A stretch of DNA of 64,000 nucleotides from Hymenobacter sp. GOD-10R (GCF_035609205.1 NZ_CP141184.1:1550001-1614000); one strand, 5' to 3'. Numbered from the stretch's first letter, positions 28,901 through 37,202 are shown. Made by a program: numbers and translations. The notes: generated by a model from the sequence alone, not told the origin.

Positions 28901-29350
28901 CAGACCAGCGCCTTTGCTGTCTACCACACGGCCAGCTACCGTGATATCCTGTGTGGCGGAAACGTTTGCAGAAGACGTGACGCGTCTAATTTCGACGGGG
29001 GTAATAACGTAATCGTTTGCATGCAGCTTTTTGAAGCTCAAGCCTACTTGGGGAAGCACACTCGTAAGCCGAGCATCCAGAGTAGATACTTCAGTTGGAG
29101 GAATTACACGCTTGTCCTCGACGAGGTCAGTGTCGTAGGCAATGATGCTCTTGTACTGTTTCTCCCATTGTTTTAGCAGGTGTTTAAGAGGTACTGCCTC
29201 AACCGCAGCTTGCCGCGTATGCATGCGCTGCGTGGAAGCGAGCAGCTGCGCCGATACCGGCGTGCTAAATGCATTTAGCAACAGCGCACTCGCTGTGCAG
29301 AGCAGTAAGCGAGAACCGGGTCTGTCAGGTAGGGTAGGAGGTAGGTTCAT
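25925..29350 (-). CDS. SusC/RagA-type TonB-linked transporter with STN signalling domain
   Basis: 1141 residues. After the signal peptide (ending PVSAQ near 35) comes an STN domain (about 45-120: AVPLKHLLKQWEKQYKSIIA), the module by which such receptors contact a FecR anti-sigma factor. A carboxypeptidase-like domain (GRVVDSKGAGLPGVTVVVK), the plug (VVVGYGTQQKAEVTGA; LKDAASAAIYGSRGANGVLL) and the barrel, ending in LGLNVSF, follow. With the neighbouring FecR and ECF sigma genes it forms a substrate-sensing trans-envelope relay. The start codon overlaps the fecR-like stop codon by 4 bases. Confidence 0.94.
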   Translation of the reverse strand: MNLPPTLPDRPGSRLLLCTASALLLNAFSTPVSAQLLASTQRMHTRQAAVEAVPLKHLLKQWEKQYKSIIAYDTDLVEDKRVIPPTEVSTLDARLTSVLPQVGLSFKKLHANDYVITPVEIRRVTSSANVSATQDITVAGRVVDSKGAGLPGVTVVVKGTTLGTGTGPDGSFSLQAPENSTLVFSFVGFARQEIAIQGATSNLTVTLAEDAKALSEVVVVGYGTQQKAEVTGALNTVSAPALENRPVTNLAQALQGTAPNLTIQQSSAEPGAGLNINIRGVGTLGNASPLVIVDGIAGSLNSLNPNDIESITVLKDAASAAIYGSRGANGVLLVTTKKGTLNQKPVLTYNTLVGWQSPNFLRRPVTGLQFMQLKNEALVNSGQAPQFSPQQMRDFAAHGDYQWYLDAVLKKQALQQNHNLSLSGGSGKTRYLMSLGYVDQNSLFVGDKYGFKRLNARLNLSTQVTDKLSVGAIFSYARVSTREHAFITDWIISDAVRIPVIYPLQDSLGNYVTPATSSDNPVNRLRNGGLRTNSNDNGYGNLNAEYEVIKGLKLRGLVGGDLWNYRMNEFTRSLQYVTLDGSPTSGGDGNNSVTDRTQRTLLTNYQATANYEHTFAQKHEVKALVGYSSEHYNDDRAGIHVINVPGNDFGVISNGTTYAAISDPSGVNHANGTYGNNEQWALNSVFGRLNYAFAGKYLIEGSFRYDGSSRFASNKRWGFFPSVSAGWRPLEENFMSFLQPTFSDLKVRGSIGQLGNQNIGLYRYLSTISTAPGAYSFGEQPVPGANFSTANRDITWETATMGNIGVDAAFFKNALSVSFDYFDKRTSDILIDLPVAGAFGAGAPTQNAASVRNQGWEVSATYRLRTERGFNQSLTLNAADTRNLVTDTKGVETIRGGDATNIIREGFPINSYYGYRTNGIYQTMEEINAGPKPAFVAPGALRPGDIRYVDRNGDGVINQDDRYVLGNPFPRYTFGATYTADYKGFDLVVFVQGVGKRNLYIRGEGVEAFHNNWENVYAQHLDRWTPTNTDASYPRLTIGTASTNNNQGSDYWLRNGAYARLKNVQLGYTLPATFTSKAGIEQLRVFVSGQDLLTISHLRKIGFDPEISEFSESVGLGGGTGSSGRVYPSVRLVTLGLNVSF

Positions 29351-30381
29351 GGAGTATGGTGGGAAGAAGGGTAATTAGATAAAATAAGCCGGTTCTGCCG
29401 ATGCACAATTTGCAGGTGAAAGGTAGCCGCTAGGTTTTCGCAGAGGAGGTCTAGGTTGTCTACAGGAAAGGTGCCCGTGAACTTGCGCTTCTTCAAGTCG
29501 GGGCTAGCTACTTCTACCTCCACCCCATAAGTGTCTTGTAAGCGGGTGGCAATGTCTGCAATAGAGGTAGCGTCAAAGACCATTTTGTCATCCGTCCAAG
29601 CGGCGTAAGAAGCAGCTTGCACGGCTTGGTGCACCACTTTCTTCGGCTCCTTATCGGAAGTCTGGAGGAGCTCGCCCGGCTTCAGAATCACCTTACGCCG
29701 GGTGGAATCGGCAAACGCAACTTGCACCTTACCCGAGAGCAGCACGACTCGCGCCTGCTCGTGGCGCCGGTACACGGTGAACTTGGTGCCAAGTACCTCT
29801 ACCGCAAAACCCGCCGTGGTATGCACCACAAAAGGCTTGTTATCAGGTAAGTGTTTCACGGAGAAATAAGCTTCTCCATCCAGCCACACCTCGCGCGGAC
29901 GCTCCGGGTCGGGCGTTGCAGCGTAGCGCACCGTAGAATGCGCGTTCAAGGTTACCTCCGACCCATCAGGTAGTTGGACAACTTGGGTCCGGCCATACGG
30001 AGTAGCATAGCTAGCTACTGTGGGCTCCACCACTTGGTTGCGCTCATGTAGGAACCAACCCGTGCTAGCTACGGCGCTGACCACAGCAGCCGCAGCCGCC
30101 CAACGGCGCCAAGTACTGGGGCGAGTCGCGTTAGCAGTTGGAGCAACCTCCAGTTGCATGCGCGCATAGATGTTCTCGCGCATGCTGGCGTAGTCATACG
30201 GATCGTTGTCATCGGACTTGCGCGCTAGTTCGGGCTCTTGGGCGTGCTGCCCCATCCAATAGTGGGCGAGCAACTCGTTGGCCGGATCCGCAAGCCAAGC
30301 GCGAACAGCCCGCGCTTCCTCTAATGAGGAAGCGCCTCGCACATAGCGCAGGCAGGCTTCGTAGTCAATTTCTCTGGGCAT
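29347..30381 (-). CDS. FecR-family anti-sigma factor
   Basis: 344 residues from the ATG at 30381 (MPREIDYEACLRYVRG). The N-terminal cytoplasmic part is the short anti-sigma domain, a single membrane helix lies at about 95-111 (AAAAAVVSAVASTGWFL), and the periplasmic FecR domain follows (TPYGRTQVVQLPDGSEVTLN; VWLDGEAYFSVKH; GTKFTVYRRHEQARVVLLSG), then a C-terminal STN-like/DUF4974 part (VDNLDLLCENLAATFHLQIV). It should hold the divergently encoded ECF sigma factor until the SusC transporter signals. The stop codon overlaps the SusC start (ATGA), which suggests translational coupling. Confidence 0.9.
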   Translation of the reverse strand: MPREIDYEACLRYVRGASSLEEARAVRAWLADPANELLAHYWMGQHAQEPELARKSDDNDPYDYASMRENIYARMQLEVAPTANATRPSTWRRWAAAAAVVSAVASTGWFLHERNQVVEPTVASYATPYGRTQVVQLPDGSEVTLNAHSTVRYAATPDPERPREVWLDGEAYFSVKHLPDNKPFVVHTTAGFAVEVLGTKFTVYRRHEQARVVLLSGKVQVAFADSTRRKVILKPGELLQTSDKEPKKVVHQAVQAASYAAWTDDKMVFDATSIADIATRLQDTYGVEVEVASPDLKKRKFTGTFPVDNLDLLCENLAATFHLQIVHRQNRLILSNYPSSHHTP

Positions 30382-30760
30382 AGGCAAGTTCGCTACTTCT
30401 CTGTGTAGTAAAAGCCACGAAGTAGCCACTCCCCCAACGCACCCCGGAAATATTTTTTTACGCCGGTGGTTATTGAACGTAACTACTTAGATATCAACCC
30501 GAAAAATTGCATTGACTAAAAGCTAATCGTGCTGTGATTACCGCATCAGCATGCCCTTCCAGGTATTTCTATACCTAACCTAGCCTCCCTCCGATATCGG
30601 TGGTGGTTTGTTGTATTAACCGAGCAGGTAGCCCAAGGCGAAGTAGTAAAATTCTTGTTCTACCTTGTATTTAAGGATGGGATAAGTTTTCTATATCTTG
30701 CAGAAACTTGCCCTAGGTTATTTGTTCTAAGGTTGTTTATCTTTAGGTACTTAGGCTTGT
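30382..30760. promoter_or_regulatory. divergent control region between FecR-SusC operon and ECF sigma gene
   Basis: About 380 bases without a gene, A+T richer than the flanking genes. It must hold the promoters of both the six-gene mannan operon (leftward) and the sigma gene (rightward). A TATCTTTA at 30738-30745 matches the Bacteroidota -7 consensus TAnnTTTG at all but the last base, though the nearest TTTG upstream (30721-30724) is spaced only 13 bases away, short for this promoter class. No clear operator repeat was seen. Confidence 0.4.
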
Positions 30761-31375
30761 GTGCAAGCTTTTACTACTGCCTACTTTCCCTTGAAAGTCG
30801 TAAAAGAATTCTCCGACCACTATTGCTTAGAACGCCTCCAACAAAATGACACGGCGGCGTTCGACATGCTGTTTGATCAGCACGCTCCTGCCTTGTGCCG
30901 TTTTGTGCATGGCTACCTGAAGAGTCATGCTGATGCGGAGGAAGTAGTACAGGATTGTTTTCTGAAACTATGGGAGCGGCGGCACGAGTTCGACCAAGAC
31001 ATCGTGTTCAAAACCTACCTCTACACCTCGGCTTACCGAGCTATTTTAAAGCAGCTGCGCCGCCAGCGGTACTGGGTATTCGAGGACTGCGATGGGGAAC
31101 TGCTCATTGAGGAAGGTAGCCCCAGCAAGATCATGGAGTACCAAGAGATGGAGGAGCTTTATCAGCTAGCGGTGGCCCAATTGCCCTCGCGTCGTCGGCA
31201 GATATTTGCCCTCAGCCGTCAACAGGGCTTGTCACACGCAATGATTGCGAAAGAACTGAACATCTCGGTGAAGTGCGTGGAAAACCAGATGACGCACGCC
31301 CTGAAGTTCTTGAAGCTGTACTTTCAAGCCCACGGCATGTCTTTGGCGCTGGTTCTCATCCTGTGCTCACTGTAG
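30761..31375 (+). CDS. ECF RNA polymerase sigma factor (Bacteroidota sigma-70 family, FecI-like)
   Basis: Up to 204 residues. Region 2 is seen from about residue 27 (NDTAAFDMLFDQHAPALCRF; SHADAEEVVQDCFLKLWERR) and region 4 near 140-190 (AQLPSRRRQIFALSRQQGLS; MIAKELNISVKCVENQMTHA). The protein ends in a short hydrophobic tail (LALVLILCSL), common in ECF factors of this phylum. No in-frame ATG precedes region 2: the start must be GTG 30761 or TTG 30791. It is divergent from the fecR-susC operon that it should activate. Confidence 0.88.
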   Translation: MQAFTTAYFPLKVVKEFSDHYCLERLQQNDTAAFDMLFDQHAPALCRFVHGYLKSHADAEEVVQDCFLKLWERRHEFDQDIVFKTYLYTSAYRAILKQLRRQRYWVFEDCDGELLIEEGSPSKIMEYQEMEELYQLAVAQLPSRRRQIFALSRQQGLSHAMIAKELNISVKCVENQMTHALKFLKLYFQAHGMSLALVLILCSL

Positions 31376-31510
31376 TTTTCTAGCGGCCTTCTGCAAACTA
31401 CGGTTTCCAACCTTGTCAGTGTTCTCTAGCCGCCACGTGGCGAACAGGCTCGGTGGTGAGTATAAATAGCTAGCTTTTGCCTAGCTGCTGCCACTTCATT
31501 AGTTATTTAC

Positions 31511-31588
31511 GCCAAGCCCTTCCTACCCGCATGGTCTGTCGTCCTCTTTGTTTGGGCTGACGGACCATGCGGGTAGGAAGGGCTTGGC
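31511..31588. terminator. very long hairpin at a convergent junction
   Basis: Arms of 30 bases (31511-31540 and 31559-31588; ends GCCAAGCCCTTCC / GGAAGGGCTTGGC) pair along their whole length with one G-U pair, around an 18-base loop. It sits between the ECF sigma gene (plus) and a membrane protein gene (minus). There is no long T-run, so it may act by blocking or by being processed rather than as a textbook terminator. Confidence 0.7.
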
Positions 31589-31611
31589 ATACGAAACCGT
31601 TACGGAAGCAG

Positions 31612-32163
31612 TCAGTTTTTAGGCGAGCCAACTGCACTGGCGCGGCGGAACAGCAACGCCGACCCAACCCACAGCACAACAAAGAACGTTGTTACTCCAA
31701 ACGCCTCTAGAATTCCTCTCGATTCTATTTGAGGGCGCCAAATAACTAGTGCAATTACCGGCACTAGCGCTTGCGCGAATGCCACGGCATATAGCGTGCG
31801 CACCATCCCCAGCGGCCGGAAACGCGCAAGGATAGCCCCAATCAGTCCCACGGCAAGCACTCCACCATAAAGTAGGTTGGCGGGGTTATTTTCACTGCCG
31901 ATGAGCCCTACCGCTAGATTCGTCCAAACAAGTAGCAGCGCAACGGCCAGCGCAGCCCCAACGGCCATGCGATACGCACTGGTGTTCCCCAGCCGCGCAA
32001 CTAACTCATATGCGAGGCCTGTACCAAACAGGAGAGTGCCAGCGACAACGAAATCGAACAAGGTCCAGGTCACTTCGGTGGTGAACTGCATTGCCACCAA
32101 AGGGATCAGCAAGAGGAATGCTGTTACCAGCATAAGACGAACGAGGCTTCTGGTTAACGTCAT
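31612..32163 (-). CDS. multi-pass membrane protein of unknown function
   Basis: 183 residues, about six hydrophobic helices: LVTAFLLLIPLVAMQF, FDFVVAGTLLFGTGLAYELV, VGAALAVALLLVWTNLAVGL, LLYGGVLAVGLIGAILARF, TLYAVAFAQALVPVIALVIW and AFGVTTFFVVLWVGSALLF. Between helices 3 and 4 lies a short polar loop GSENNPAN. I do not recognise a named family. It is a single gene on the minus strand. Confidence 0.72.
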   Translation of the reverse strand: MTLTRSLVRLMLVTAFLLLIPLVAMQFTTEVTWTLFDFVVAGTLLFGTGLAYELVARLGNTSAYRMAVGAALAVALLLVWTNLAVGLIGSENNPANLLYGGVLAVGLIGAILARFRPLGMVRTLYAVAFAQALVPVIALVIWRPQIESRGILEAFGVTTFFVVLWVGSALLFRRASAVGSPKN

Positions 32164-32719
32164 GACTGTGTTGTTTTTAGTTTAAGGAACAGAAGAGCAA
32201 TTACTAAAGCCAGCTAAGAAAGAAGGGCCAGGTCTCGGCAGTAGTAACTCAGCGCGAAGCACCGCGAGTTATAATACTGTAAAGGAAAAGAAAGAACTTT
32301 GTATTTCAAAGTAACAGTGTATACTTGTTTTCATTGGTGTGTTTTAAGCATGCTTTAAGCTCGCTTTGGTTTTCCTTTCTGTCTCGTCTATACCTGCATT
32401 CTTGGGCCAACCTCGTGCTCTGCTATTTGCACCTAGGTACATGGTCGCTTTTCTGAACGCTATAGTTACGCCCTGTTTTGAATGCCCCGCGGGAATACTA
32501 GTTACTACAGACCTAGGTTTGATTCACACACCTCGCGCTTCCGCTTATTGGCGCTCCTAATATAGATGAGCCAGCGCCTGTGCGCTGCTTGCCTGTTTTC
32601 GGGCTAAAGCGGATGTGTGAATTGTACAGTAGATGGTTTGCCTCGCGCAGTGTAGACCTCCGCTCAGTGCTGGACCTTTGTGCAGGAGTTGGTACTACTA
32701 ATCTAAGCACAGTCATTGT
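32164..32719. other. 556-base region without a gene
   Basis: Short open frames here have no protein-like character. It must contain the promoters of the membrane protein gene (leftward) and the NAD-dependent epimerase gene (rightward). Two CCTAGG strings lie near 32431 and 32511. I see no repeat, hairpin or recognisable RNA. Confidence 0.4.
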
Positions 32720-33604
32720 ATGAAAGTTTTTGTAACTGGAGCGTCGGGCTATGTGGGCTCGGCAGTGGTGCAGGAGTTGCAGCAAGCGGGCCATCAGGTA
32801 CTCGGCCTAGCTCGCTCCGACAAATCGGCGCAGGCCCTAGCGGCGGCTGGGGCTGAGGTGCTGCAAGGCGACCTCAACGACCTCGACAGCCTTAAGCGCG
32901 GCGCAGAAGCCGCTGATGGCGTTATTCATCTGGCCTTCAACCACGACTTCTCGCAGTACCAAGCCGCCGCCGTCACCGATAACCGGGCCATTGAGGCGAT
33001 GGGTAGCGTGCTGGTTGGTTCCAATCGGCCGCTAGTGGTGACCTCGGGCATGGCTGGCCTGTCGGCAAAAGACCGACTGCCAACCGAGGATGACGTGCCT
33101 ACCGGCGCGGTTCGTACCTCGGAGCAGACGACACTAGCCTTGGTGCCGCAAGGCGTGCGGGCCATGGTTGTGCGGTTGGCTGCGTCGGTGCACGGTGAGA
33201 GGGATTCCGCTTTTGTGCCCTACCTCATTCAAGTGGCTAGGCAAAAAGGTGAGTCCGCGTACATTGGCGAAGGGCTAAACCGTTGGCCAGCAGTACACCG
33301 GCTTGATGCGGCCCGCCTATTTCGGCTGGCGCTAGAGCAGGGGGCAGCCGGGGCGAGTTACCACGGAGTAGCCGACGAAGGCATTTCCTTACGCGACCTG
33401 GCAGCTATCATCGGTCGGCACCTGAGTGTGCCGGTGGTGTCAAAGTCAGTCGAGGAAGCCGCCACGCATTTCAACTGGCTAGCGCGCTTTGCCAGTATGG
33501 ACCTAGCTGCCTCCAGCACCCTAACGCAGCAACGCCTGAACTGGCACCCCACGCACTCCGGCTTGTTGGCCGATTTGGAGCAGGGGCACTATTTTGCTAC
33601 CTAG
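32720..33604 (+). CDS. NAD(P)-dependent epimerase/dehydratase (atypical SDR)
   Basis: 294 residues. The Rossmann motif TGASGYVGSAVVQEL is at residues 6-20, followed by AGHQVLGLARS and a GDLNDLDSL segment typical of atypical SDRs that bind NADP. The expected catalytic YxxxK is not obvious: the matching region (HGERDSAFVPYLIQVARQKG) has lost it, as in many atypical members. Cytoplasmic, substrate unknown. It converges on the acyltransferase gene. Confidence 0.82.
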   Translation: MKVFVTGASGYVGSAVVQELQQAGHQVLGLARSDKSAQALAAAGAEVLQGDLNDLDSLKRGAEAADGVIHLAFNHDFSQYQAAAVTDNRAIEAMGSVLVGSNRPLVVTSGMAGLSAKDRLPTEDDVPTGAVRTSEQTTLALVPQGVRAMVVRLAASVHGERDSAFVPYLIQVARQKGESAYIGEGLNRWPAVHRLDAARLFRLALEQGAAGASYHGVADEGISLRDLAAIIGRHLSVPVVSKSVEEAATHFNWLARFASMDLAASSTLTQQRLNWHPTHSGLLADLEQGHYFAT

Positions 33605-33678
33605 CTCTTTGCCCTCAGTTGATATTGAGAGTAAGTGAAATAAGAGCCCAAAAGTTAGGCCGCAGCTACGTTTCTAAA

Positions 33679-34950
33679 CTACCGCACGGGATCTGGCCAA
33701 CTGGAACTGTCAACGTCCTGATCAACTGCGCTACGGCTATTGCCTGCTGTCACAGGGAGTAGCCGTAGCGTGTTTTGGTGCCCGTTGGTTTTCGTTGCTT
33801 TCCGCTCAGCTGCGAACGATTTCGGCTTCATTCCAAACAGAATCCGGAGTACCGAAGAGCGGTAGATAACAGCGTAGAGAAACAAGGTGCCCCCGAAAGT
33901 ACCTAGGGCAATAACCAGAAATTTGGCGGCGTTGGTAGCGGGCCATTGCAGCACGTAGTAGCCCAAGGCGATGAGTACCGTTTGGTGCAGAATATAGAAC
34001 GGATACACTGCCTCGTTGGCGCGTTGGAGTAGTAGCGAGTTTCGATTAAGATAGCGCCGCCCGAAACCAATGCAGACCAGTATCCAGCACCAGCAGTTGA
34101 TACCTTGTACGGCCCGTTTGATAGCGCCGCTGATAAAGGCGGAATAGAAATCACCACCCCAATAGTAGAAGCTGAAGGCGGCCAGACCTAGGGTCAGGAA
34201 CAAGTAGCGCTGTCGTTCGGCAGCTTGCCAGAAGCCCGCCAGGGGGCCGAACAAGTAGCCGTAGACAAACAGTGTAAGGTAGAAGGCAAAATTGAACCAG
34301 TCCGAAACCAGATTGCGGTGGTCGGGCCAGTAAGGGCGTAGCACGAGTTGCAGGAAGACAAGCGGCAGCGCAAACAGTAACACGCGACCCGGTCGTTGGA
34401 GCCATTGGCTCAGGCGGGCAAGTAGGACCTGGGCAGCAGGCTTGCGCAGTTGCAAGAAAAGCGGCAGACTGAGTAGCGAGAAGGGGAGTAGGTAAGCAAT
34501 AAACCAAAGGTGATTCCAGGTAAAGTTACCCTTGGGGTAAGTGCCTTCGAAGTAATGCGGGTAGAAGTCGAGGAGAGACGTGTAGCCCGCACCTTGGGCT
34601 AGCCGCTCGTAGTACACCTGCGGCACTACCACTACCAGCATGCCAAACGCTAGCGGTAACAAGAGACGTTGTAGCCGCTCGCCGATGAACTGGCCGGCCT
34701 TGCGACGGCCCAGGGCAAAGGTGACGCCAACTCCGGAAATTACAAATAATAGCGGCATACGCCACTGATTCAAAAACTCCATGGGCAGCTCCAGCACCGG
34801 GCTGCTAACCTGACTCATGAGGTGGAATTGCCAGCCCACGAAAACCATTCCCGTATGATAAAATATTAGCAGGCCGAAGGCGAGGACCCGAAGCCAATCG
34901 AGGTCGTAGCGACGGGCTTCGGTGGATGGTAGAGCAGTAGCAGGACGCAT
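33679..34950 (-). CDS. acyltransferase family 3 membrane protein
   Basis: 423 residues from the ATG at 34950; the open frame extends 22 codons further up without similarity. Family signs are RRYDLDWLRVLAFGLLIFYH with the catalytic His in helix 1, GVGVTFALGRRKAGQFIGER, and about ten membrane helices ending AVIYRSSVLRILFG. Members O-acylate sugars or other envelope molecules. The nearest upstream gene on the same strand is a membrane-anchored AraC regulator, 128 bases away, which may control it. Confidence 0.86.
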   Translation of the reverse strand: MRPATALPSTEARRYDLDWLRVLAFGLLIFYHTGMVFVGWQFHLMSQVSSPVLELPMEFLNQWRMPLLFVISGVGVTFALGRRKAGQFIGERLQRLLLPLAFGMLVVVVPQVYYERLAQGAGYTSLLDFYPHYFEGTYPKGNFTWNHLWFIAYLLPFSLLSLPLFLQLRKPAAQVLLARLSQWLQRPGRVLLFALPLVFLQLVLRPYWPDHRNLVSDWFNFAFYLTLFVYGYLFGPLAGFWQAAERQRYLFLTLGLAAFSFYYWGGDFYSAFISGAIKRAVQGINCWCWILVCIGFGRRYLNRNSLLLQRANEAVYPFYILHQTVLIALGYYVLQWPATNAAKFLVIALGTFGGTLFLYAVIYRSSVLRILFGMKPKSFAAERKATKTNGHQNTLRLLPVTAGNSRSAVDQDVDSSSWPDPVR

Positions 34951-35078
34951 GGCTGATAAGGTTGTAGGTGAATCGAGACTCAAATCTACTGTTGGCGCCG
35001 CCACTGTACGACACACCTTACAAGCCCGGCGTACTACCTTACGAATCCGGACGTGACAATTTCCTGCAAACTGGGTTT

Positions 35079-36287
35079 TTACTGCAGCAAGGCATTTTTG
35101 CGAAATTCGGAGGGCGTGGTCAATGTATGCTTTTTGAAGGCGGCGTTGAAAGCAGATTTCGAGTTGAAGCCCGCAGTAAACCCAATTTCTTCTAGCTTTA
35201 GGTGTGCCGTTTCAGGGCTCTGGAGCTGACGCTTCACGTCATCAATGCGGTAGGTATTGACAAAATCGAAGAAATTTTGCTGGCACTGCTCGTTGATGAC
35301 TTGGGAGAGGTGGTGAGGCGGCAAATGCAGTTGAGCAGCCAGTTCGGCCAGGGAAAGATCAGGGTTTCGGTAGGCGTTGGTGTCGGCCATCAGCGTACGG
35401 AGGCGACCTAGGATTGCGCCGGAAGCTTCGGGGCTTAGCGCGGTTTTTTCATATTTCTTGCGTGGGGTAGCAGCTTCCGGTACAGGCTCTTCGGCTGAGG
35501 GCTGAAGGGTAAGTAGACTAGAACGGCTAATGGCCCGGCCGCTCATCCCGTAGAAAAGCAGCGAAATCAGAGAAGCCACCCACACGTCGCCGGTATCGTT
35601 GACATAGCCCGTAGTGAAGTGGTAATAAGTAGTAGCGCCCACGTAGACGAGCAGTAGCAGGCTAAACCCTAAGCCCAAGCGCTTCAACCAACTGAGTGCC
35701 GGGGTCGGCTGGGAAGGCCGGCCCGCTTGCTCGCGCTGGTAGGTGAGTAGTAGGCGAAGCTGCAAACCTAGGTACAACAGCAGGTAGCTGCCTAGTATAC
35801 CATAGAAAGCGTTGTAGAACGGCGTGTAGGTGGCAAACCACCAGAAATTGCGCGCCGCTTCCGGAGCAGCAGGATGCGGCTGGTGAAACGACTCGGCTAC
35901 AGTGCGCAGCTTCCAGGCGTTGGTCTGAGCAAAGAAGGGTACCAAGTACAGAGCGTGCGCCGCAGCCGGCAGTAGCAACACCAGATAGCGCGGCCGCCAG
36001 CGAAACGCTGGCTCGATGATGCTGCGGATGTAGAGATACAGCAACGGCGATATGACGAAGTTCAGCGGCTCAGTGAGGCTTACGAAAAACGGCACGAATT
36101 GAATGTAGCCTGAGTAGCACAGTAGAATCTCGACGACTAACAGAGCTAGCGTGAGTGTAAGCAACCCCAGTAGGCGGTTGCTAAGTCGTATGCCTTGGGA
36201 TGAAAAAAAGAACGTCCAGCTCAGCAATAGTCCTTGAGCGGCGCCCAATAGAATCAAGACGGACCATAAGTTGAGAAAGGGCAGCAT
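35079..36287 (-). CDS. AraC-family regulator with N-terminal multi-pass membrane domain (second copy)
   Basis: 402 residues from the ATG at 36287. Seven hydrophobic helices occupy about 1-240 (LWSVLILLGAAQGLLLSWTF; LGLLTLTLALLVVEILLCYS; LGFSLLLLVYVGATTYYHF), then a linker and an AraC helix-turn-helix (LSLAELAAQLHLPPHHLSQV; LKLEEIGFTAGFNSKSAFNA; KKHTLTTPSEFRK). The layout matches the gene at 18225-19436. It is likely a membrane-bound sensor-regulator, perhaps of the acyltransferase gene just downstream. Confidence 0.87.
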   Translation of the reverse strand: MLPFLNLWSVLILLGAAQGLLLSWTFFFSSQGIRLSNRLLGLLTLTLALLVVEILLCYSGYIQFVPFFVSLTEPLNFVISPLLYLYIRSIIEPAFRWRPRYLVLLLPAAAHALYLVPFFAQTNAWKLRTVAESFHQPHPAAPEAARNFWWFATYTPFYNAFYGILGSYLLLYLGLQLRLLLTYQREQAGRPSQPTPALSWLKRLGLGFSLLLLVYVGATTYYHFTTGYVNDTGDVWVASLISLLFYGMSGRAISRSSLLTLQPSAEEPVPEAATPRKKYEKTALSPEASGAILGRLRTLMADTNAYRNPDLSLAELAAQLHLPPHHLSQVINEQCQQNFFDFVNTYRIDDVKRQLQSPETAHLKLEEIGFTAGFNSKSAFNAAFKKHTLTTPSEFRKNALLQ

Positions 36288-36408
36288 ACGCAAGCACAGA
36301 AGAAGGCAAATGAGCTAGCTAAATTTAAAGGGAATTCTGGTCGCCTGCTGTTTTGCGCCTTAGGCTAGCTCCGTTTATGCAGTAGTGAGCTTACTTCTTC
36401 GACGACAC

Positions 36409-36648
36409 TTGAAAGTAGCCAAGCCAGAGAATATCCATGCTGTCGTTTGTCGCCTGCAGAAGATAACGAAATCATTTGTAGCTCTGCCGCTGTAAGATCA
36501 AGGCTACTACCGAGGAGGCTAGAAAGTAAATGCTAAGCTCAAGGAGCAGGGCTTCTTCACGCAAATTTCCCGACTAAAAGAGCCTACTACGGCCCAAATC
36601 ATGATGTGGTACGCCCCAGATCCGGCCTTGGGGCGCTTGGTAGGCTAG
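36409..36648 (+). pseudogene. possible decayed short ORF
   Basis: Reading from 36409 gives protein-like sequence (LKVAKPENIHAVVCRLQKIT) up to a TAA at 36493. In the same frame, after a second stop (TAG 36520), coding-like sequence resumes from 36523 (KVNAKLKEQGFFTQISRLKE, then MMWYAPDPALGRLVG) and ends at TAG 36648. The stretch between can be read in the next frame as KIKATTEEARK. Either two stop codons or two compensating frameshifts break what looks like one gene of about 80 residues. The first part faintly recalls small dimeric monooxygenases, but I would not name it. It may also be chance. Confidence 0.3.
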
Positions 36649-36689
36649 GTCCTGCCACCTTCGAACCGTACTTCAACGCAACTACGGTC

Positions 36690-37202
36690 ATGAAAAAACT
36701 ACTGCTTCTACTGAGCCTGCTCCTGGCAGCTAGCTTCCACCTCTGTGCGCAATCGGCCTGGTCCGACCACAGCCGCGTGCTACCCGATAAGCTCCGGCAA
36801 GTACCGGTTGGCCTCACGCTCTGGCATACTCCCAACCCCGTTTATCCCGAGCCTGGTTCGGCACAACCCGGTCATTACGTTTGGAAGCACAGCACCATGA
36901 TTCGCTCCGAAGTGGGCGACTTAGAAGTGGTGGAGTGCGGCAGCTTTATCTGGTATAGCAAAGAGGGTTGGCAAGCCAACATGCGCGAAACTCCCGCCGA
37001 GTTTGCCGAATTGTTCAATTGCCCTGGTGGTCGGCTGAAGGCAGGCACTACGTACACTTTCGTCAAGAACTACCGCTTCGCCGACAGCGCCCAGCGCCTG
37101 TACGGCGGCGATGCGCTCTGGTACATTCTGGCCAAAGACAAGAACGGAAAACTCTACAAAGGCATGGGCCTGATCGAAACCGAAGCTAAGCCTAGGTCCT
37201 AG
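36690..37202 (+). CDS. secreted protein of unknown function
   Basis: 170 residues from the ATG at 36690; an in-frame upstream extension to 36606 runs through unlikely sequence. The signal peptide is clear (LLLLLSLLLAASFHLCAQ). The mature part has many aromatic residues (VWKHSTMIRSEVGDLEVVEC; GSFIWYSKEGWQANM) and two or three cysteines. I do not recognise a family. The YceI gene starts 42 bases downstream on the same strand, so the two are likely co-transcribed. Confidence 0.72.
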   Translation: MKKLLLLLSLLLAASFHLCAQSAWSDHSRVLPDKLRQVPVGLTLWHTPNPVYPEPGSAQPGHYVWKHSTMIRSEVGDLEVVECGSFIWYSKEGWQANMRETPAEFAELFNCPGGRLKAGTTYTFVKNYRFADSAQRLYGGDALWYILAKDKNGKLYKGMGLIETEAKPRS

